DNA from: JASFYU01 sp045046905
GTDB lineage: Bacteria; Bacteroidota; Bacteroidia; Flavobacteriales; Flavobacteriaceae
Length of the DNA: 40,203 nucleotides
Direction: 5' to 3'
NCBI GenBank assembly: GCA_045046905.1
Contig: JASFYU010000008.1
Span: 1 to 40,203 of the forward strand
Shown: positions 1 to 9,326 of the stretch, in pieces
Layout: each line of letters opens with the position of its first letter
Position numbering within the stretch: the first letter of the stretch is position 1
Made by a program: the position numbers and the translations under genes
The notes under the pieces: model-generated
The model's input: only the letters and a program-made list of their open reading frames with translations
The model's database searches: none
Told to the model about the DNA's origin: nothing

Positions 1-18
1 AATTTCATCAATATTCTT

Positions 19-3000
19 TTACTTGTCAGCCATTTTAAAATCACTTAAATACTTGCTAGGGGCACTTCCAAAGTGCTTTCTAAAACAGGTTCGGAAATAT
101 TTGGGGTCTGAAAACCCGACCATATAAACAACTTCGGAAATAGAATACTGGCCTGATTTAATAAGTTTTGCAGCTCTTTTTAATCGTATAGTTCTTATAA
201 ACTCTGAAGTGGATTGCCCGGTTATTGATTTAAGTTTTAAAAACAATGCAGATCTACTCATTCCGATTTCCAGAGCGAATTTCTCCACGGAAAACGCTGA
301 GTTATTAATATTTTTTTTAACTATCGCAATCGATCCTTCTATAAATTTTTGATCCAACTTATTGGACAATTCCTTCCATGACTTTGAATTTGAATTTGAA
401 CTTGTCTTAAATTTTTGAATCCATTGTTGTTTGGTTCGTAAAATATTATCTAATCTTAATTTTAAAACTTCAATATCAAAAGGCTTCAGAATAAACTCAT
501 CGGCACCAGTTTCTAATCCCTCTTTTTCATTTTCCAAACCAACTTTCGCTGTCAAAATAATGACTGGAATATGGCTTGTATTAATATTTGTTTTTAGTCT
601 TTTACACATATCTACCCCGTTCATTATGGGCATCATTAAATCACTTATAATAATATTGGGTGTGTTTTTGGTAGCAAGTTCTAATCCTTCTTTACCATTA
701 TTCGCAGTCAATATCCTATAGTCATAATTAAAAAAGGTAACCAAATATTCCTGCAATTCTTGGTTATCTTCAACGATTAAAAGAAGCGGTGTTTCATTAG
801 TATGCTCTTTATTATTTTTAATAGGTTTTAGGGGTGTCAATTGATTTTCCTTAATTACGTCAACCCCTGTTTTGGTGTATTCAAAATCATATTTTTGTGG
901 CTGCAATTCAATAATAGAATCATTTGAGTAAGCTGTTTTTGATATTGGTATCGAAACTGTACAAATGGTTCCTTTATGAAGCCTGCTTTCAATGGTAATT
1001 CTTCCTTTGTGTATTTCTACTAAATGTTTTATGTAAGCTAACCCTAGACCTGAACCTTCATGAATAGAATTATCTTCTTTTTTAGCTTGATAAAAGCGTT
1101 CAAATATACTCTCCAATTCTTCCTTTGCTATTCCTATTCCGTAATCAATAACTTTGATGATGGCATATGCCTCATTTTTTATTGTTTCTTTTTCAAGACT
1201 TACTGTAATACCCTTTCCGTTTGGGGTAAATTTGAATGCGTTAGACAATAAGTTATACAATATTTTTTCAATTTTATCAGTATCAAACCATGCGTCTATT
1301 TCTTTCTTTGGAGGTAAGAAGAGAAACTTAATATTCTTTTCAAATGCGATATCTTCAAACGCTGTAAACACCTCTTTAATAAAAGATACTAGTTCATCAT
1401 TTTGAACAATTAAATTTAAATTACCCGATTCCGCTTTTCTGAAATCCAAAAGTTGATTAATTAGCTTGAGTAGTCTATTTGAACTTTTATACATTATTGA
1501 ATTCAGTTTCGGTATGTCTTTTGGGTTGACATTGCCTTTCATGATTTGACTCAAGGGGCCAACAATTAAGGTCAAAGGCGTTCTTAGCTCATGAGAGATA
1601 TTGGTGAAAAACTGAAGTTTCATCTGGTTCATTTCTTTAGATTTTTCGTGGACTGCACTTTCTATGTCCAGTTTACTTTTCAAGCGTACTTGATTTAATC
1701 GAATTTTAATAAAGCTGTATATGAGCATGAGCGCTAGTGATGAGAAAAATAGTATTGCCAAAGTGGTCAAATACCATGGTTTATTTATTACAACTGCTAT
1801 TGCTTTTGGAACATCTGCCCAAATACCTGCGCTGTTAGATCCATTAACCTTGAATATATAATCTCCAGGAGGCACATTGGTATAGGAGGCAAATCTTCTT
1901 TCGTTTCCTTTGGAATATTGCCATTTTTCATCAAAGCCTTCCAGAATATATTTATATTGATTTTTATTGGGGTTGGAAAAATGCAGACTTGAGAAGGCAA
2001 ATTCTATAGAATTAAGATTATAAGGCAATACAATCTTATCAGTTTCATTTATGTTTTTATCTAAAATTACCGTCCCTCTTTTTTCCTCTAAAATTTTGAC
2101 AGACTCATTAAAGAGTTTAAAATCAGTGATTACCAATTGTGGCTTACTTCTATTTGTAGATAATTTATTAGGATCAAAAAAAGAAAACCCATTTGTTCCT
2201 CCATTTATAATAAGACCTGAAAAGGTTTGGAGCATTGAATTGTCTCTAAACTCACCTGCATTCAAACCATCTTGTTTTTCAAAATACGTGATTTCTCCAT
2301 TAGAAACGTTTAATTTGGATATTTCACGTATGTGCATCATCCAAAGATTACCTTCAGAATCTTCTTTAATTTGATAAACCACATCACTAGGAAGGCCATC
2401 TTTAGTTGTGTAATGTTGAAACGTATATTCATTATTTTCTGAAATCGTAATCTCATTCAAACCACCACCAAAAGTACCTACATATATGTTTCCATTTTTA
2501 GATTGAAAAACATCTAAAACATGGTTATTACTTAAACAATTATTCGTATTTGGTTTCCTTAAAAATCGTTCAAATTCGATTTTACCATCTTTGTCATATT
2601 TTAACTTATTAAGCCCTCCTATCGTACCTACCCAAATGTTTTTATCTGAATCTTCAGTAATATCCCTAATGAAGTTATTAGACAAGCTTGAAGAGTCATT
2701 ATCATTATGTTTGAAAGTTGAATATTTATATGTTTTAGTTGTCTTATTATAGATTAATTTCACCAAACCATTACCCCAATAACCCGCCCAAATCGCCCCT
2801 TTATAATCTTCTTCAATTGCAAAAACTGCAACACCATCAGAATTTCCGTAATTTAAATTATCAAATACGGTAGTTTCATAGGTAGCGGTTGAAGTATTTA
2901 TTTTACTTAATCCAGCTGATGATCCTACCCAAATATTCCCAGTTGAATCATTAAACAGTTTTCTGATATTGTAAAATGTTTCTTCTGAAAGCCCCTTATC

Positions 3001-4308
3001 CTCGTTTAAGTAATTAAAAGTCCATGGTTTTTGTTGCAAATTAGAAATGCTTTGATTTAATTCATTTTCCTCTACCTGTGCAATACCTCCTTTACCATCC
3101 GCTCCCAACCAAATCATTCCATTATTATCTTGGCACATTGCCTTAATCTGCCATTGATGAAAGGCTTGGTCATATTGATCCTTCTTTTTTATAAATTCAT
3201 TGGAACTTAAAATAGTATTGTTTTCAATATCTATTTTGAATAGCCCATCATTATCAGTTCCCACCCATAGAATATTGAACTTGTCGATAAAAAGGTATTT
3301 AATCTCCTTGTTTTTAAGTGTATAGTTCTCATTTTTACTTAAATGAGATATTGCTCCCGTACTTATGTCATAGTTAATCAATATATCACTGCCCCCTATC
3401 CATAATCGATTGTTAGCATCGCTTAGGAGATTTAGCTCTTTAATATCAATTTTAGATAGGTCATACAAATCCTCTGCAATTTCAATTCTTTTTTTACTTA
3501 TTACCTGTAATGCTTCATTGAATTTAATTTCAACCAATTCCAATTTATTACTTATAAAAAATATTGTGTTTTTCGAGTGTTCATGAAAATCTACAATAAA
3601 CCCGTCATCAAAAATGGGGTCTATTAAATTAGTGTTCAATAGGTTTAAATTTAATTTATTTTCTTTGTTAGTAACCGTAGCCTGCATTAACTTGATGCCC
3701 TCTCCATCACAATAAAACCAGTGGTTTCCATTTATTGAAGGTTGGATCTGAGTAATTAAGTCAACGTTTTTTGACACATCTTTTAGTTCTTTATAATTTA
3801 AACTATCACTCTCCTCTGAGATATTAAAAAACTTGTAGCCTCCTCCGAAGCGTCTATAAAAAAATATGCCTGAAGCCGATTGATATAGTTGATGATTTTT
3901 AAAATTTGAGGCATGTTCATCATCATTAAATAAAACGTCTATTTTGCCGGTTCTTGGATTGATTCGATTTATTCCTGATTCCGAAGTGCCTGCCCAAATA
4001 TTTCCGTCTTTGTCTTCAAAGAGACCATGAATCAAGTTACTGCTTATACTGTTCTCACTATCCGAAAAATTGTAATACTTCATAGCATAGCCATCATACT
4101 TGTTTATGCCATTATAAGTTGCAATCCATAAAAAGCCGTCTTTGTCTTGAATAATACTATTTATAGTATTTTGAGATAAACCTTCGGCACCTTGTATTTG
4201 GTTTAATCGAAATTGTGCTTGAATCAAGACAGAACTTAATAGACCTAGAATAAAAAAAGCTTGCTTTAATAATTGAGACATTGAAAAGAATTTGGGGTTA
4301 AGATACAT
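19..4308 (-). CDS. Hybrid two-component system regulator (HTCS) of the polysaccharide utilization locus
   Basis: One polypeptide (1429 aa) carries a whole signalling chain. Residues 1-32 are an export signal ending in QAQ. They are followed by about 700 residues of two-component-regulator propeller repeats (recurring D-x-x-G-x-[IL]-W-[VI]-G-T), a Y_Y_Y domain (about 765-835, with PPGDYIFKVNGSN) and one membrane helix (about 845-870). The cytoplasmic part has a HisKA box FFTNISHELRTPL (His near 906), an HATPase with GSGLGLAYIKHL (about 1085), a receiver domain with LLIVEDNQ (about 1175) and phospho-acceptor Asp in IIISDLMMP (about 1219), and a C-terminal AraC-type DNA-binding domain (about 1330-1425). 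The architecture and length fit a complete HTCS that binds an oligosaccharide in the periplasm and activates the neighbouring susCD. It is divergent from the transporter genes. An alternative ATG lies at 4281; both starts leave a signal peptide. The ligand is not deducible. Confidence 0.96.
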   Translation of the reverse strand: MYLNPKFFSMSQLLKQAFFILGLLSSVLIQAQFRLNQIQGAEGLSQNTINSIIQDKDGFLWIATYNGINKYDGYAMKYYNFSDSENSISSNLIHGLFEDKDGNIWAGTSESGINRINPRTGKIDVLFNDDEHASNFKNHQLYQSASGIFFYRRFGGGYKFFNISEESDSLNYKELKDVSKNVDLITQIQPSINGNHWFYCDGEGIKLMQATVTNKENKLNLNLLNTNLIDPIFDDGFIVDFHEHSKNTIFFISNKLELVEIKFNEALQVISKKRIEIAEDLYDLSKIDIKELNLLSDANNRLWIGGSDILINYDISTGAISHLSKNENYTLKNKEIKYLFIDKFNILWVGTDNDGLFKIDIENNTILSSNEFIKKKDQYDQAFHQWQIKAMCQDNNGMIWLGADGKGGIAQVEENELNQSISNLQQKPWTFNYLNEDKGLSEETFYNIRKLFNDSTGNIWVGSSAGLSKINTSTATYETTVFDNLNYGNSDGVAVFAIEEDYKGAIWAGYWGNGLVKLIYNKTTKTYKYSTFKHNDNDSSSLSNNFIRDITEDSDKNIWVGTIGGLNKLKYDKDGKIEFERFLRKPNTNNCLSNNHVLDVFQSKNGNIYVGTFGGGLNEITISENNEYTFQHYTTKDGLPSDVVYQIKEDSEGNLWMMHIREISKLNVSNGEITYFEKQDGLNAGEFRDNSMLQTFSGLIINGGTNGFSFFDPNKLSTNRSKPQLVITDFKLFNESVKILEEKRGTVILDKNINETDKIVLPYNLNSIEFAFSSLHFSNPNKNQYKYILEGFDEKWQYSKGNERRFASYTNVPPGDYIFKVNGSNSAGIWADVPKAIAVVINKPWYLTTLAILFFSSLALMLIYSFIKIRLNQVRLKSKLDIESAVHEKSKEMNQMKLQFFTNISHELRTPLTLIVGPLSQIMKGNVNPKDIPKLNSIMYKSSNRLLKLINQLLDFRKAESGNLNLIVQNDELVSFIKEVFTAFEDIAFEKNIKFLFLPPKKEIDAWFDTDKIEKILYNLLSNAFKFTPNGKGITVSLEKETIKNEAYAIIKVIDYGIGIAKEELESIFERFYQAKKEDNSIHEGSGLGLAYIKHLVEIHKGRITIESRLHKGTICTVSIPISKTAYSNDSIIELQPQKYDFEYTKTGVDVIKENQLTPLKPIKNNKEHTNETPLLLIVEDNQELQEYLVTFFNYDYRILTANNGKEGLELATKNTPNIIISDLMMPIMNGVDMCKRLKTNINTSHIPVIILTAKVGLENEKEGLETGADEFILKPFDIEVLKLRLDNILRTKQQWIQKFKTSSNSNSKSWKELSNKLDQKFIEGSIAIVKKNINNSAFSVEKFALEIGMSRSALFLKLKSITGQSTSEFIRTIRLKRAAKLIKSGQYSISEVVYMVGFSDPKYFRTCFRKHFGSAPSKYLSDFKMADK

Positions 4309-4567
4309 GATTCATTTAAGGGCATCTCATATTAATTATAGAAGAATTTTCTGAAAGCTTCAAGCTACATAGGTATATCTGTTTTCAATAAATAAGACCT
4401 TTTCAGGACTACTATTTTGGATATTATAGTTAACACAGCCGAGTAAAAATTCCGTTTGTTTATTCGAAAAAACGAACCATATACCCCTATAAAAAAACCC
4501 ATTTTCTCCCTTTTTCAGATGATTGTTTGTGACTTTTGTTGTTCAACCAAAAATAAAGCCAGGAATT
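4309..4567. promoter_or_regulatory. Divergent regulatory region between HTCS and susC
   Basis: This gap separates the two start codons. It contains a near-palindrome at 4454-4477 (listed separately), AT-rich flanks and a TTTTG-ending sequence around 4529-4536 that only loosely resembles the Bacteroidota -7 element TAnnTTTG. Control of both genes from here is an inference from layout. Confidence 0.55.
4454..4477. promoter_or_regulatory. Imperfect 24-bp palindrome, candidate HTCS operator
   Basis: The sequence is centred on TTCGAA, with arms GTTTGTTTA and AAAACGAAC; 20 of 24 positions are self-complementary. It lies about 90 bp upstream of the susC ATG, where an AraC-domain HTCS would be expected to bind. 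The palindrome is seen directly; the binding role is inferred. Confidence 0.45.
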
Positions 4568-7500
4568 ATGAAAAAAACCAAATTTAAAGTTGTAAAAAAA
4601 TGGCTGGTGCCATTTTACTTAATCGTATTGTGCTCATGTATGGGGGCATACGGGCAAAATACTATTACAGGTACAATTTCTTCTTCCGATGACGGGCAGC
4701 CGATTCCAGGAGCAAATATCGTGGTGCAAGGAACCAATAATGGGACTTCAACTGACTTTGATGGAAATTACAGCATTGAAGCCAGTTCGAATGATGTGCT
4801 CATATTTAGTTACCTCGGTTTTAAGACTATCAACCAAACAGTTAGTAGCCAAACGGTCATCAATATTACCATGGAAGTCGATGCCCAAGAACTCGATGAT
4901 GTCATAGTCGTTGGTTATGGTACTCAAAAGAAGGGAGATTTAACAGGCGCCATAACAAGAGTTGATAGCGAAGATTTTGTAAAAGGAGCCAACACAAATG
5001 CCTTACAATTATTAAACGGGAAGGCATCAGGAGTTCATATTAGCCAATCAAGCTCTGCCCCGGGTGGAGCCATGGATATTAAGATTAGGGGGGCTAGTTC
5101 AATTAATGCAAGCAATGATGTTTTGGTGGTTATAGATGGTCTGCCAGGAGGGTCTTTAACAGCATTGAGTCCAGACGATATAGCCTCTATTGAAGTTCTG
5201 AAAGATGCTTCGGCTTCTGCAATATATGGCTCACGTGCTGCCAATGGGGTACTGCTAATTACTACAAAAAAAGGTAAAAAAGGTAAAATGAAAATCTCTT
5301 ATGAGAGTTACTTAGGTTTTCAAACAGTTACCAACACCATAGATGTTCTAAATGGAGGGGAGTATTTAAAAGTACTTAGTGATATTAATGTGGAATCGGG
5401 TGGAGCTGTTTTATCAACTCCGGCAGAAATCGCAAATATTGGTAGAGGTTTTGATTGGCAAGATATTATTTTTAGAGATTCTTATATTCAAAATCATCAG
5501 TTATCAATGTCTGGCGGGGGCGAAAACTCTACATATTACGTGGGGCTCAATTATTTAAAAAATGATGGTGTTCTTTTAGAAACCGGTGAGAAAAAGTACA
5601 ATGCAAGATTGAACTATACCCTAACGCCTAGTAATAAAGTAGATGTTAATATCAACGTAAGTATCAATAGATCTGAGATTGATGGGACCCTCTTGGGTCG
5701 AGGAACTAATGAGGGTGCCGGTGCTATTGCAGCTGCATTGCTGTTTGATCCCTCACTTGGCCCTGATTTTGATTCAGAAGGGTTTTATGTCAGAAACCCT
5801 TTGGTAGCCATTGAAAACCCTATGGCAATTATCCAAGGCAATGACAGATTTGATGTGACCAATACCGCCTACGTTTCTGGATCTGTTAATTATGAGGTTA
5901 TCAAAGGTCTGACCGCTACGGCCAGAATGGGTGCGAATATAGAGAACTTTAGATCAGATGTTTTTGAAAATAATAAGACAGAACGTGGTCGTGGGCTAAA
6001 TGGGAGAGCACAAATTAGAAGCAGTGACAGAATATATTGGATTTCAGAATTCTTGGCATCTTATGAAAGATCTTTTGGGGAGCACGATTTTAAATTATTG
6101 GTAGGGACTACCTATGAGAAAAATAATACCCGGTTCATTTTAAATAGTGCATCAGATTTTTTGTCTGAAGTTACTACCACGAATTTATTACAAAGTGGTA
6201 ATCCTGAAACCTATACCGTAGCAAGCGGAAAAACGGTGAATACCTTACAATCCGCACTTGGTAGATTTAATTACACGTTTAAGGACAAGTACTTGTTAAC
6301 AGCATCTGTTAGAAGAGATGGTACATCGCGGTTTTCAGACAAGAACAAATATGCGATATTTCCTTCGGTATCAGTAGGGTGGAAGATTTCTTCTGAGTCA
6401 TTTATGGAAAATCAAAACCTTTTCAATCAACTTAAACTAAGGGTAGGTTATGGTGAAATAGGAAATCAGGGCATCAATAATTTTGAAACCATCAATACTT
6501 TTACTGCCGGCAGCAGTGCTGTACTTGGGGGGTCTATTGTGTCTGGTGCGATACCCGCCAGAATTCCCAACCCCGATTTACTTTGGGAAACGACCAAGGA
6601 AATTAATATAGGTTTGGATTTTGGTTTCGCGAACAGCAGGTTTTCTGGGAGTATAGATTTGTATGATAGAAATACATTCGATCAATTATTTAGTAAACCT
6701 GTACCTTTTACAACGGGGTTTTCCTCGGTAAGGGTTAATTTTGGCCAGGTTAATAATAAAGGGATTGATTTTGCATTCAATTCAAGAAATATAGATGGGA
6801 AGAATTTCACCTGGGATACCAATGTGGTATTTTCAGTATTGAAAAATGAGGTAATAGAACTGCCGACTTTTGCAGAACAAATAGTTTCTGGTGGGTTCGG
6901 ATTCTCTGGAAATTATATAGTGACAAGGGTGGGTGCACCCATTTCATCTTTTTATGGATATGAAATGAACGGTATTTTTCAGGTAGGCGATGATATTGCA
7001 AACTCTGCCCAACCTACCGCACTTCCGGGACACCCGATTTTTACCGATCAAAACGGGGACAATAAAATCGACGCTACAGATAAGATTATTTTAGGGGATC
7101 CCTTTGCTGATTTCACCTTCGGAATCACCAATAACTTCACCTATAAGGATTTTTCATTAAATGTATATGTCTATGGTGTACAGGGCATACAAAACTTCAG
7201 TAATTTGGCTGCAGAGTCTTTATATCCGATCAATAAGGAAAGGAATCACGTTGCTACTCATTATTTAGATCGTTGGACCGTAGATAACCCAACCGCTCAA
7301 TATCCTTCTGGAGTAAATTATACCTCCTATTCAGATGGGGAAAACAAGGTGAATTCCTTTACCGTTCAAGATGCTTCCTTTATTCGTTTGAAGAATGTTA
7401 CACTGAACTATAAGCTGCCACTTAAGAACACTAAATTCATTAAAGGGGCCAACATTTATGTTTCAGGTGAAAATTTGTTGACCATTACCAAAGGGGATTA

Positions 7501-7615
7501 TATAGGCTATGATCCAGACGGAAACTCAGATGGGCCAGGAATTTCTAGAGCTGATTTTGCCAACTATCCATTAGCGACAATGTATCGCGTTGGACTTAAA
7601 TTAGATTTCAATTAA
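4568..7615 (+). CDS. SusC/RagA-family TonB-dependent outer-membrane transporter
   Basis: This 1015-aa protein should import oligosaccharides through the outer membrane together with the SusD-like lipoprotein encoded next. The ATG at 4568 is chosen because it begins a standard signal peptide (MKKTKFKVVKK, hydrophobic core, AYGQ near residue 30); the reading frame is open upstream to 4523, but that extension looks non-coding. Mature order: a carboxypeptidase-D-like regulatory domain (ITGTISSSDDGQPIPGANI, about 32-105), then the plug beginning DDVIVVGYGTQKKGDLTGA with VLKDASASAIYGSRAANGV, then a long beta-barrel ending in YRVGLKLDFN with a terminal aromatic-x-aromatic-like strand. Length is normal for SusC. 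Only 15 bp separate it from the susD-like gene, so the two are surely co-transcribed. Confidence 0.97.
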   Translation: MKKTKFKVVKKWLVPFYLIVLCSCMGAYGQNTITGTISSSDDGQPIPGANIVVQGTNNGTSTDFDGNYSIEASSNDVLIFSYLGFKTINQTVSSQTVINITMEVDAQELDDVIVVGYGTQKKGDLTGAITRVDSEDFVKGANTNALQLLNGKASGVHISQSSSAPGGAMDIKIRGASSINASNDVLVVIDGLPGGSLTALSPDDIASIEVLKDASASAIYGSRAANGVLLITTKKGKKGKMKISYESYLGFQTVTNTIDVLNGGEYLKVLSDINVESGGAVLSTPAEIANIGRGFDWQDIIFRDSYIQNHQLSMSGGGENSTYYVGLNYLKNDGVLLETGEKKYNARLNYTLTPSNKVDVNINVSINRSEIDGTLLGRGTNEGAGAIAAALLFDPSLGPDFDSEGFYVRNPLVAIENPMAIIQGNDRFDVTNTAYVSGSVNYEVIKGLTATARMGANIENFRSDVFENNKTERGRGLNGRAQIRSSDRIYWISEFLASYERSFGEHDFKLLVGTTYEKNNTRFILNSASDFLSEVTTTNLLQSGNPETYTVASGKTVNTLQSALGRFNYTFKDKYLLTASVRRDGTSRFSDKNKYAIFPSVSVGWKISSESFMENQNLFNQLKLRVGYGEIGNQGINNFETINTFTAGSSAVLGGSIVSGAIPARIPNPDLLWETTKEINIGLDFGFANSRFSGSIDLYDRNTFDQLFSKPVPFTTGFSSVRVNFGQVNNKGIDFAFNSRNIDGKNFTWDTNVVFSVLKNEVIELPTFAEQIVSGGFGFSGNYIVTRVGAPISSFYGYEMNGIFQVGDDIANSAQPTALPGHPIFTDQNGDNKIDATDKIILGDPFADFTFGITNNFTYKDFSLNVYVYGVQGIQNFSNLAAESLYPINKERNHVATHYLDRWTVDNPTAQYPSGVNYTSYSDGENKVNSFTVQDASFIRLKNVTLNYKLPLKNTKFIKGANIYVSGENLLTITKGDYIGYDPDGNSDGPGISRADFANYPLATMYRVGLKLDFN

Positions 7616-7630
7616 AAAAAATTCAACATT

Positions 7631-9106
7631 ATGAAAAATATTTATCCATATCTAGTAACATTCCTTTTACTGTTCTCTTCATGTACAGATTTTTTAGAGG
7701 AAGAAGTATATACCGAGTATGATCCAGAGGTGTTTTTACAGACCGAAGCGGGCATCAATGCTGTAATTGTAGCAACGTACTTTCAATCAAGACCAGGTTA
7801 TAGGGAGGCTTGGTTTACCTTTTCTGAATTTCCTTGCGATTTAATGTTGGAAAGAGGCGGGGGTTATGCCGCTCCTGCTGCTACATTTGCCAATTTTAAT
7901 TGGAGCGTAAGTAATAGTTTCTTTAGAAATGTATGGCGTGATAGTTATATAGCAATACGAAATGCAAATTCACTATTGGATGAAATCGATAATGTATCTG
8001 CGCTTTCGGCAGATAAAGTGTCTGTTCTTAAGGGAGAGGCTTCTTTTTTAAGAGCCTATAACTATATTTTCCTTCATGATTTTTTTGGCCCGGTGCCGTT
8101 GATTATTACTGGTGAACTTGACTTAGAGCCGGCCAAAGCGTCGCAAGATGTGTTCTCAACGTTTATAGAACAAGAATTGCTAAGTGCTGCAAGTGCTCTC
8201 CCAGTAAGTCAAGAAGTATATGGTAAGGCTACCAAAGGTGCCGCTTTGGCCTTATTGGGAAGGTATTATCTCAACACCAAGCAATGGCAAAAAAGTGCAG
8301 ATATTTATAAACTGGTCATGGATCTTGGTGCATTTTCTCTTTTTGACAATGTAGAAGGGCTTTTTGCCATTGAAAATGAAGGCAATAGTGAGATGATCTT
8401 TGTTTTTCCGTCAGTATCCTCAGGAACCAACTTTCGCCAATGGTGGAACTATACGCCTCACGCATATCCTGTGGGTTACAATACGGGGCAAGTGAATTAT
8501 GGTGCGCAATTTCAGTTGTGGAGATGGTTTGTAAGCTCTTTCGATGTAAATGATAGAAGAGGTACTGAATACGACCCTCCAAATGGTAAATTTGGCTGGA
8601 TCATCAAGAGCTATGTCAATAAGGCCGGCGAAACGGTAGATTTAATGAATGACCCAATCGTCGCAGGGGTCGAAAAGAAGTACCCAAGGCCCGTAAAGTT
8701 TACACCAGATCTTAACGCGATAGGTCAACGACATGGGAATGATATGCCGATTCTGAGGTATGCAGAAGTGTTGGTGGGGAGAGCCGAGGCGCTAAATGAA
8801 TTGCAAGGTCCCAATCAAGAATCCATTGATTTGTTGAATATTGTGAGAAACAGGGCTGAGGCCCCAGAATATGTACTTGTAGATTTTGCTTCCAAAGAAG
8901 CGTTAAGAGATCAAATATTGGTTGAACGAGGGTTGGAATTTCACGCAGAAGGCCAACGAAGAAGAGATTTGATTCGGCACGGTAAATTTATATCCTCTGC
9001 CTTATCTCGTGGAAAGGCTAGTGCCCAACCCCATCACGTGTTATATCCCATTCCTCAAGAAGAGATGGATTCAAATCCAAATTTGGAACAAAATGCGGGA
9101 TACTAG
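7631..9106 (+). CDS. SusD/RagB-family nutrient-binding lipoprotein
   Basis: This 491-aa surface glycan-binding partner is predicted to sit as a lid on the SusC channel. The N-terminus MKNIYPYLVTFLLLFSSC has a lipobox with Cys at residue 18. The body shows helical TPR-like SusD features: LKGEASFLRAYNYIFLHDFF near 135-155 and the C-terminal RagB/SusD signature ERGLEFHAEGQRRRDLIRHG near 437-456. It follows susC by 15 bp and ends about 100 bp before a strong terminator, so susCD form a compact two-gene unit ahead of the sulfatases. The ligand is unknown; sulfated glycan is inferred only from neighbours. Confidence 0.96.
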   Translation: MKNIYPYLVTFLLLFSSCTDFLEEEVYTEYDPEVFLQTEAGINAVIVATYFQSRPGYREAWFTFSEFPCDLMLERGGGYAAPAATFANFNWSVSNSFFRNVWRDSYIAIRNANSLLDEIDNVSALSADKVSVLKGEASFLRAYNYIFLHDFFGPVPLIITGELDLEPAKASQDVFSTFIEQELLSAASALPVSQEVYGKATKGAALALLGRYYLNTKQWQKSADIYKLVMDLGAFSLFDNVEGLFAIENEGNSEMIFVFPSVSSGTNFRQWWNYTPHAYPVGYNTGQVNYGAQFQLWRWFVSSFDVNDRRGTEYDPPNGKFGWIIKSYVNKAGETVDLMNDPIVAGVEKKYPRPVKFTPDLNAIGQRHGNDMPILRYAEVLVGRAEALNELQGPNQESIDLLNIVRNRAEAPEYVLVDFASKEALRDQILVERGLEFHAEGQRRRDLIRHGKFISSALSRGKASAQPHHVLYPIPQEEMDSNPNLEQNAGY

Positions 9107-9208
9107 GTAGGGAACAAAAAAAGATGAATCTACAAAGCCCTTGGGTTTGATATAAAAATCCGACGGAGTTAAAAAAATATAGGATAGTAGTTGAGTTAGT
9201 TTGAGTAT

Positions 9209-9240
9209 ACCCTCATGTCTTTTACGGGATGAGGGTTTTT
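9209..9240 (+). terminator. Rho-independent terminator after susD
   Basis: Perfect 8-bp stem ACCCTCAT / ATGAGGGT, 12-nt loop, then a run of T. It separates susCD from the sulfatase genes, either ending the transcript or lowering read-through. Confidence 0.88.
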
Positions 9241-9326
9241 AGAAGAACCCTGTAAAAAAGAAGTTCTGGATAATCAAAAAGCTTAAATGAGATTATATTG
9301 TAAATACTATTCGAAAAGCATATACC

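Noticed and set aside
4568..4660. Possible lipobox in the SusC signal peptide (VLCSC)
   Set aside because: SusC transporters are beta-barrels with ordinary cleavable signals, and the AYGQ site fits better.
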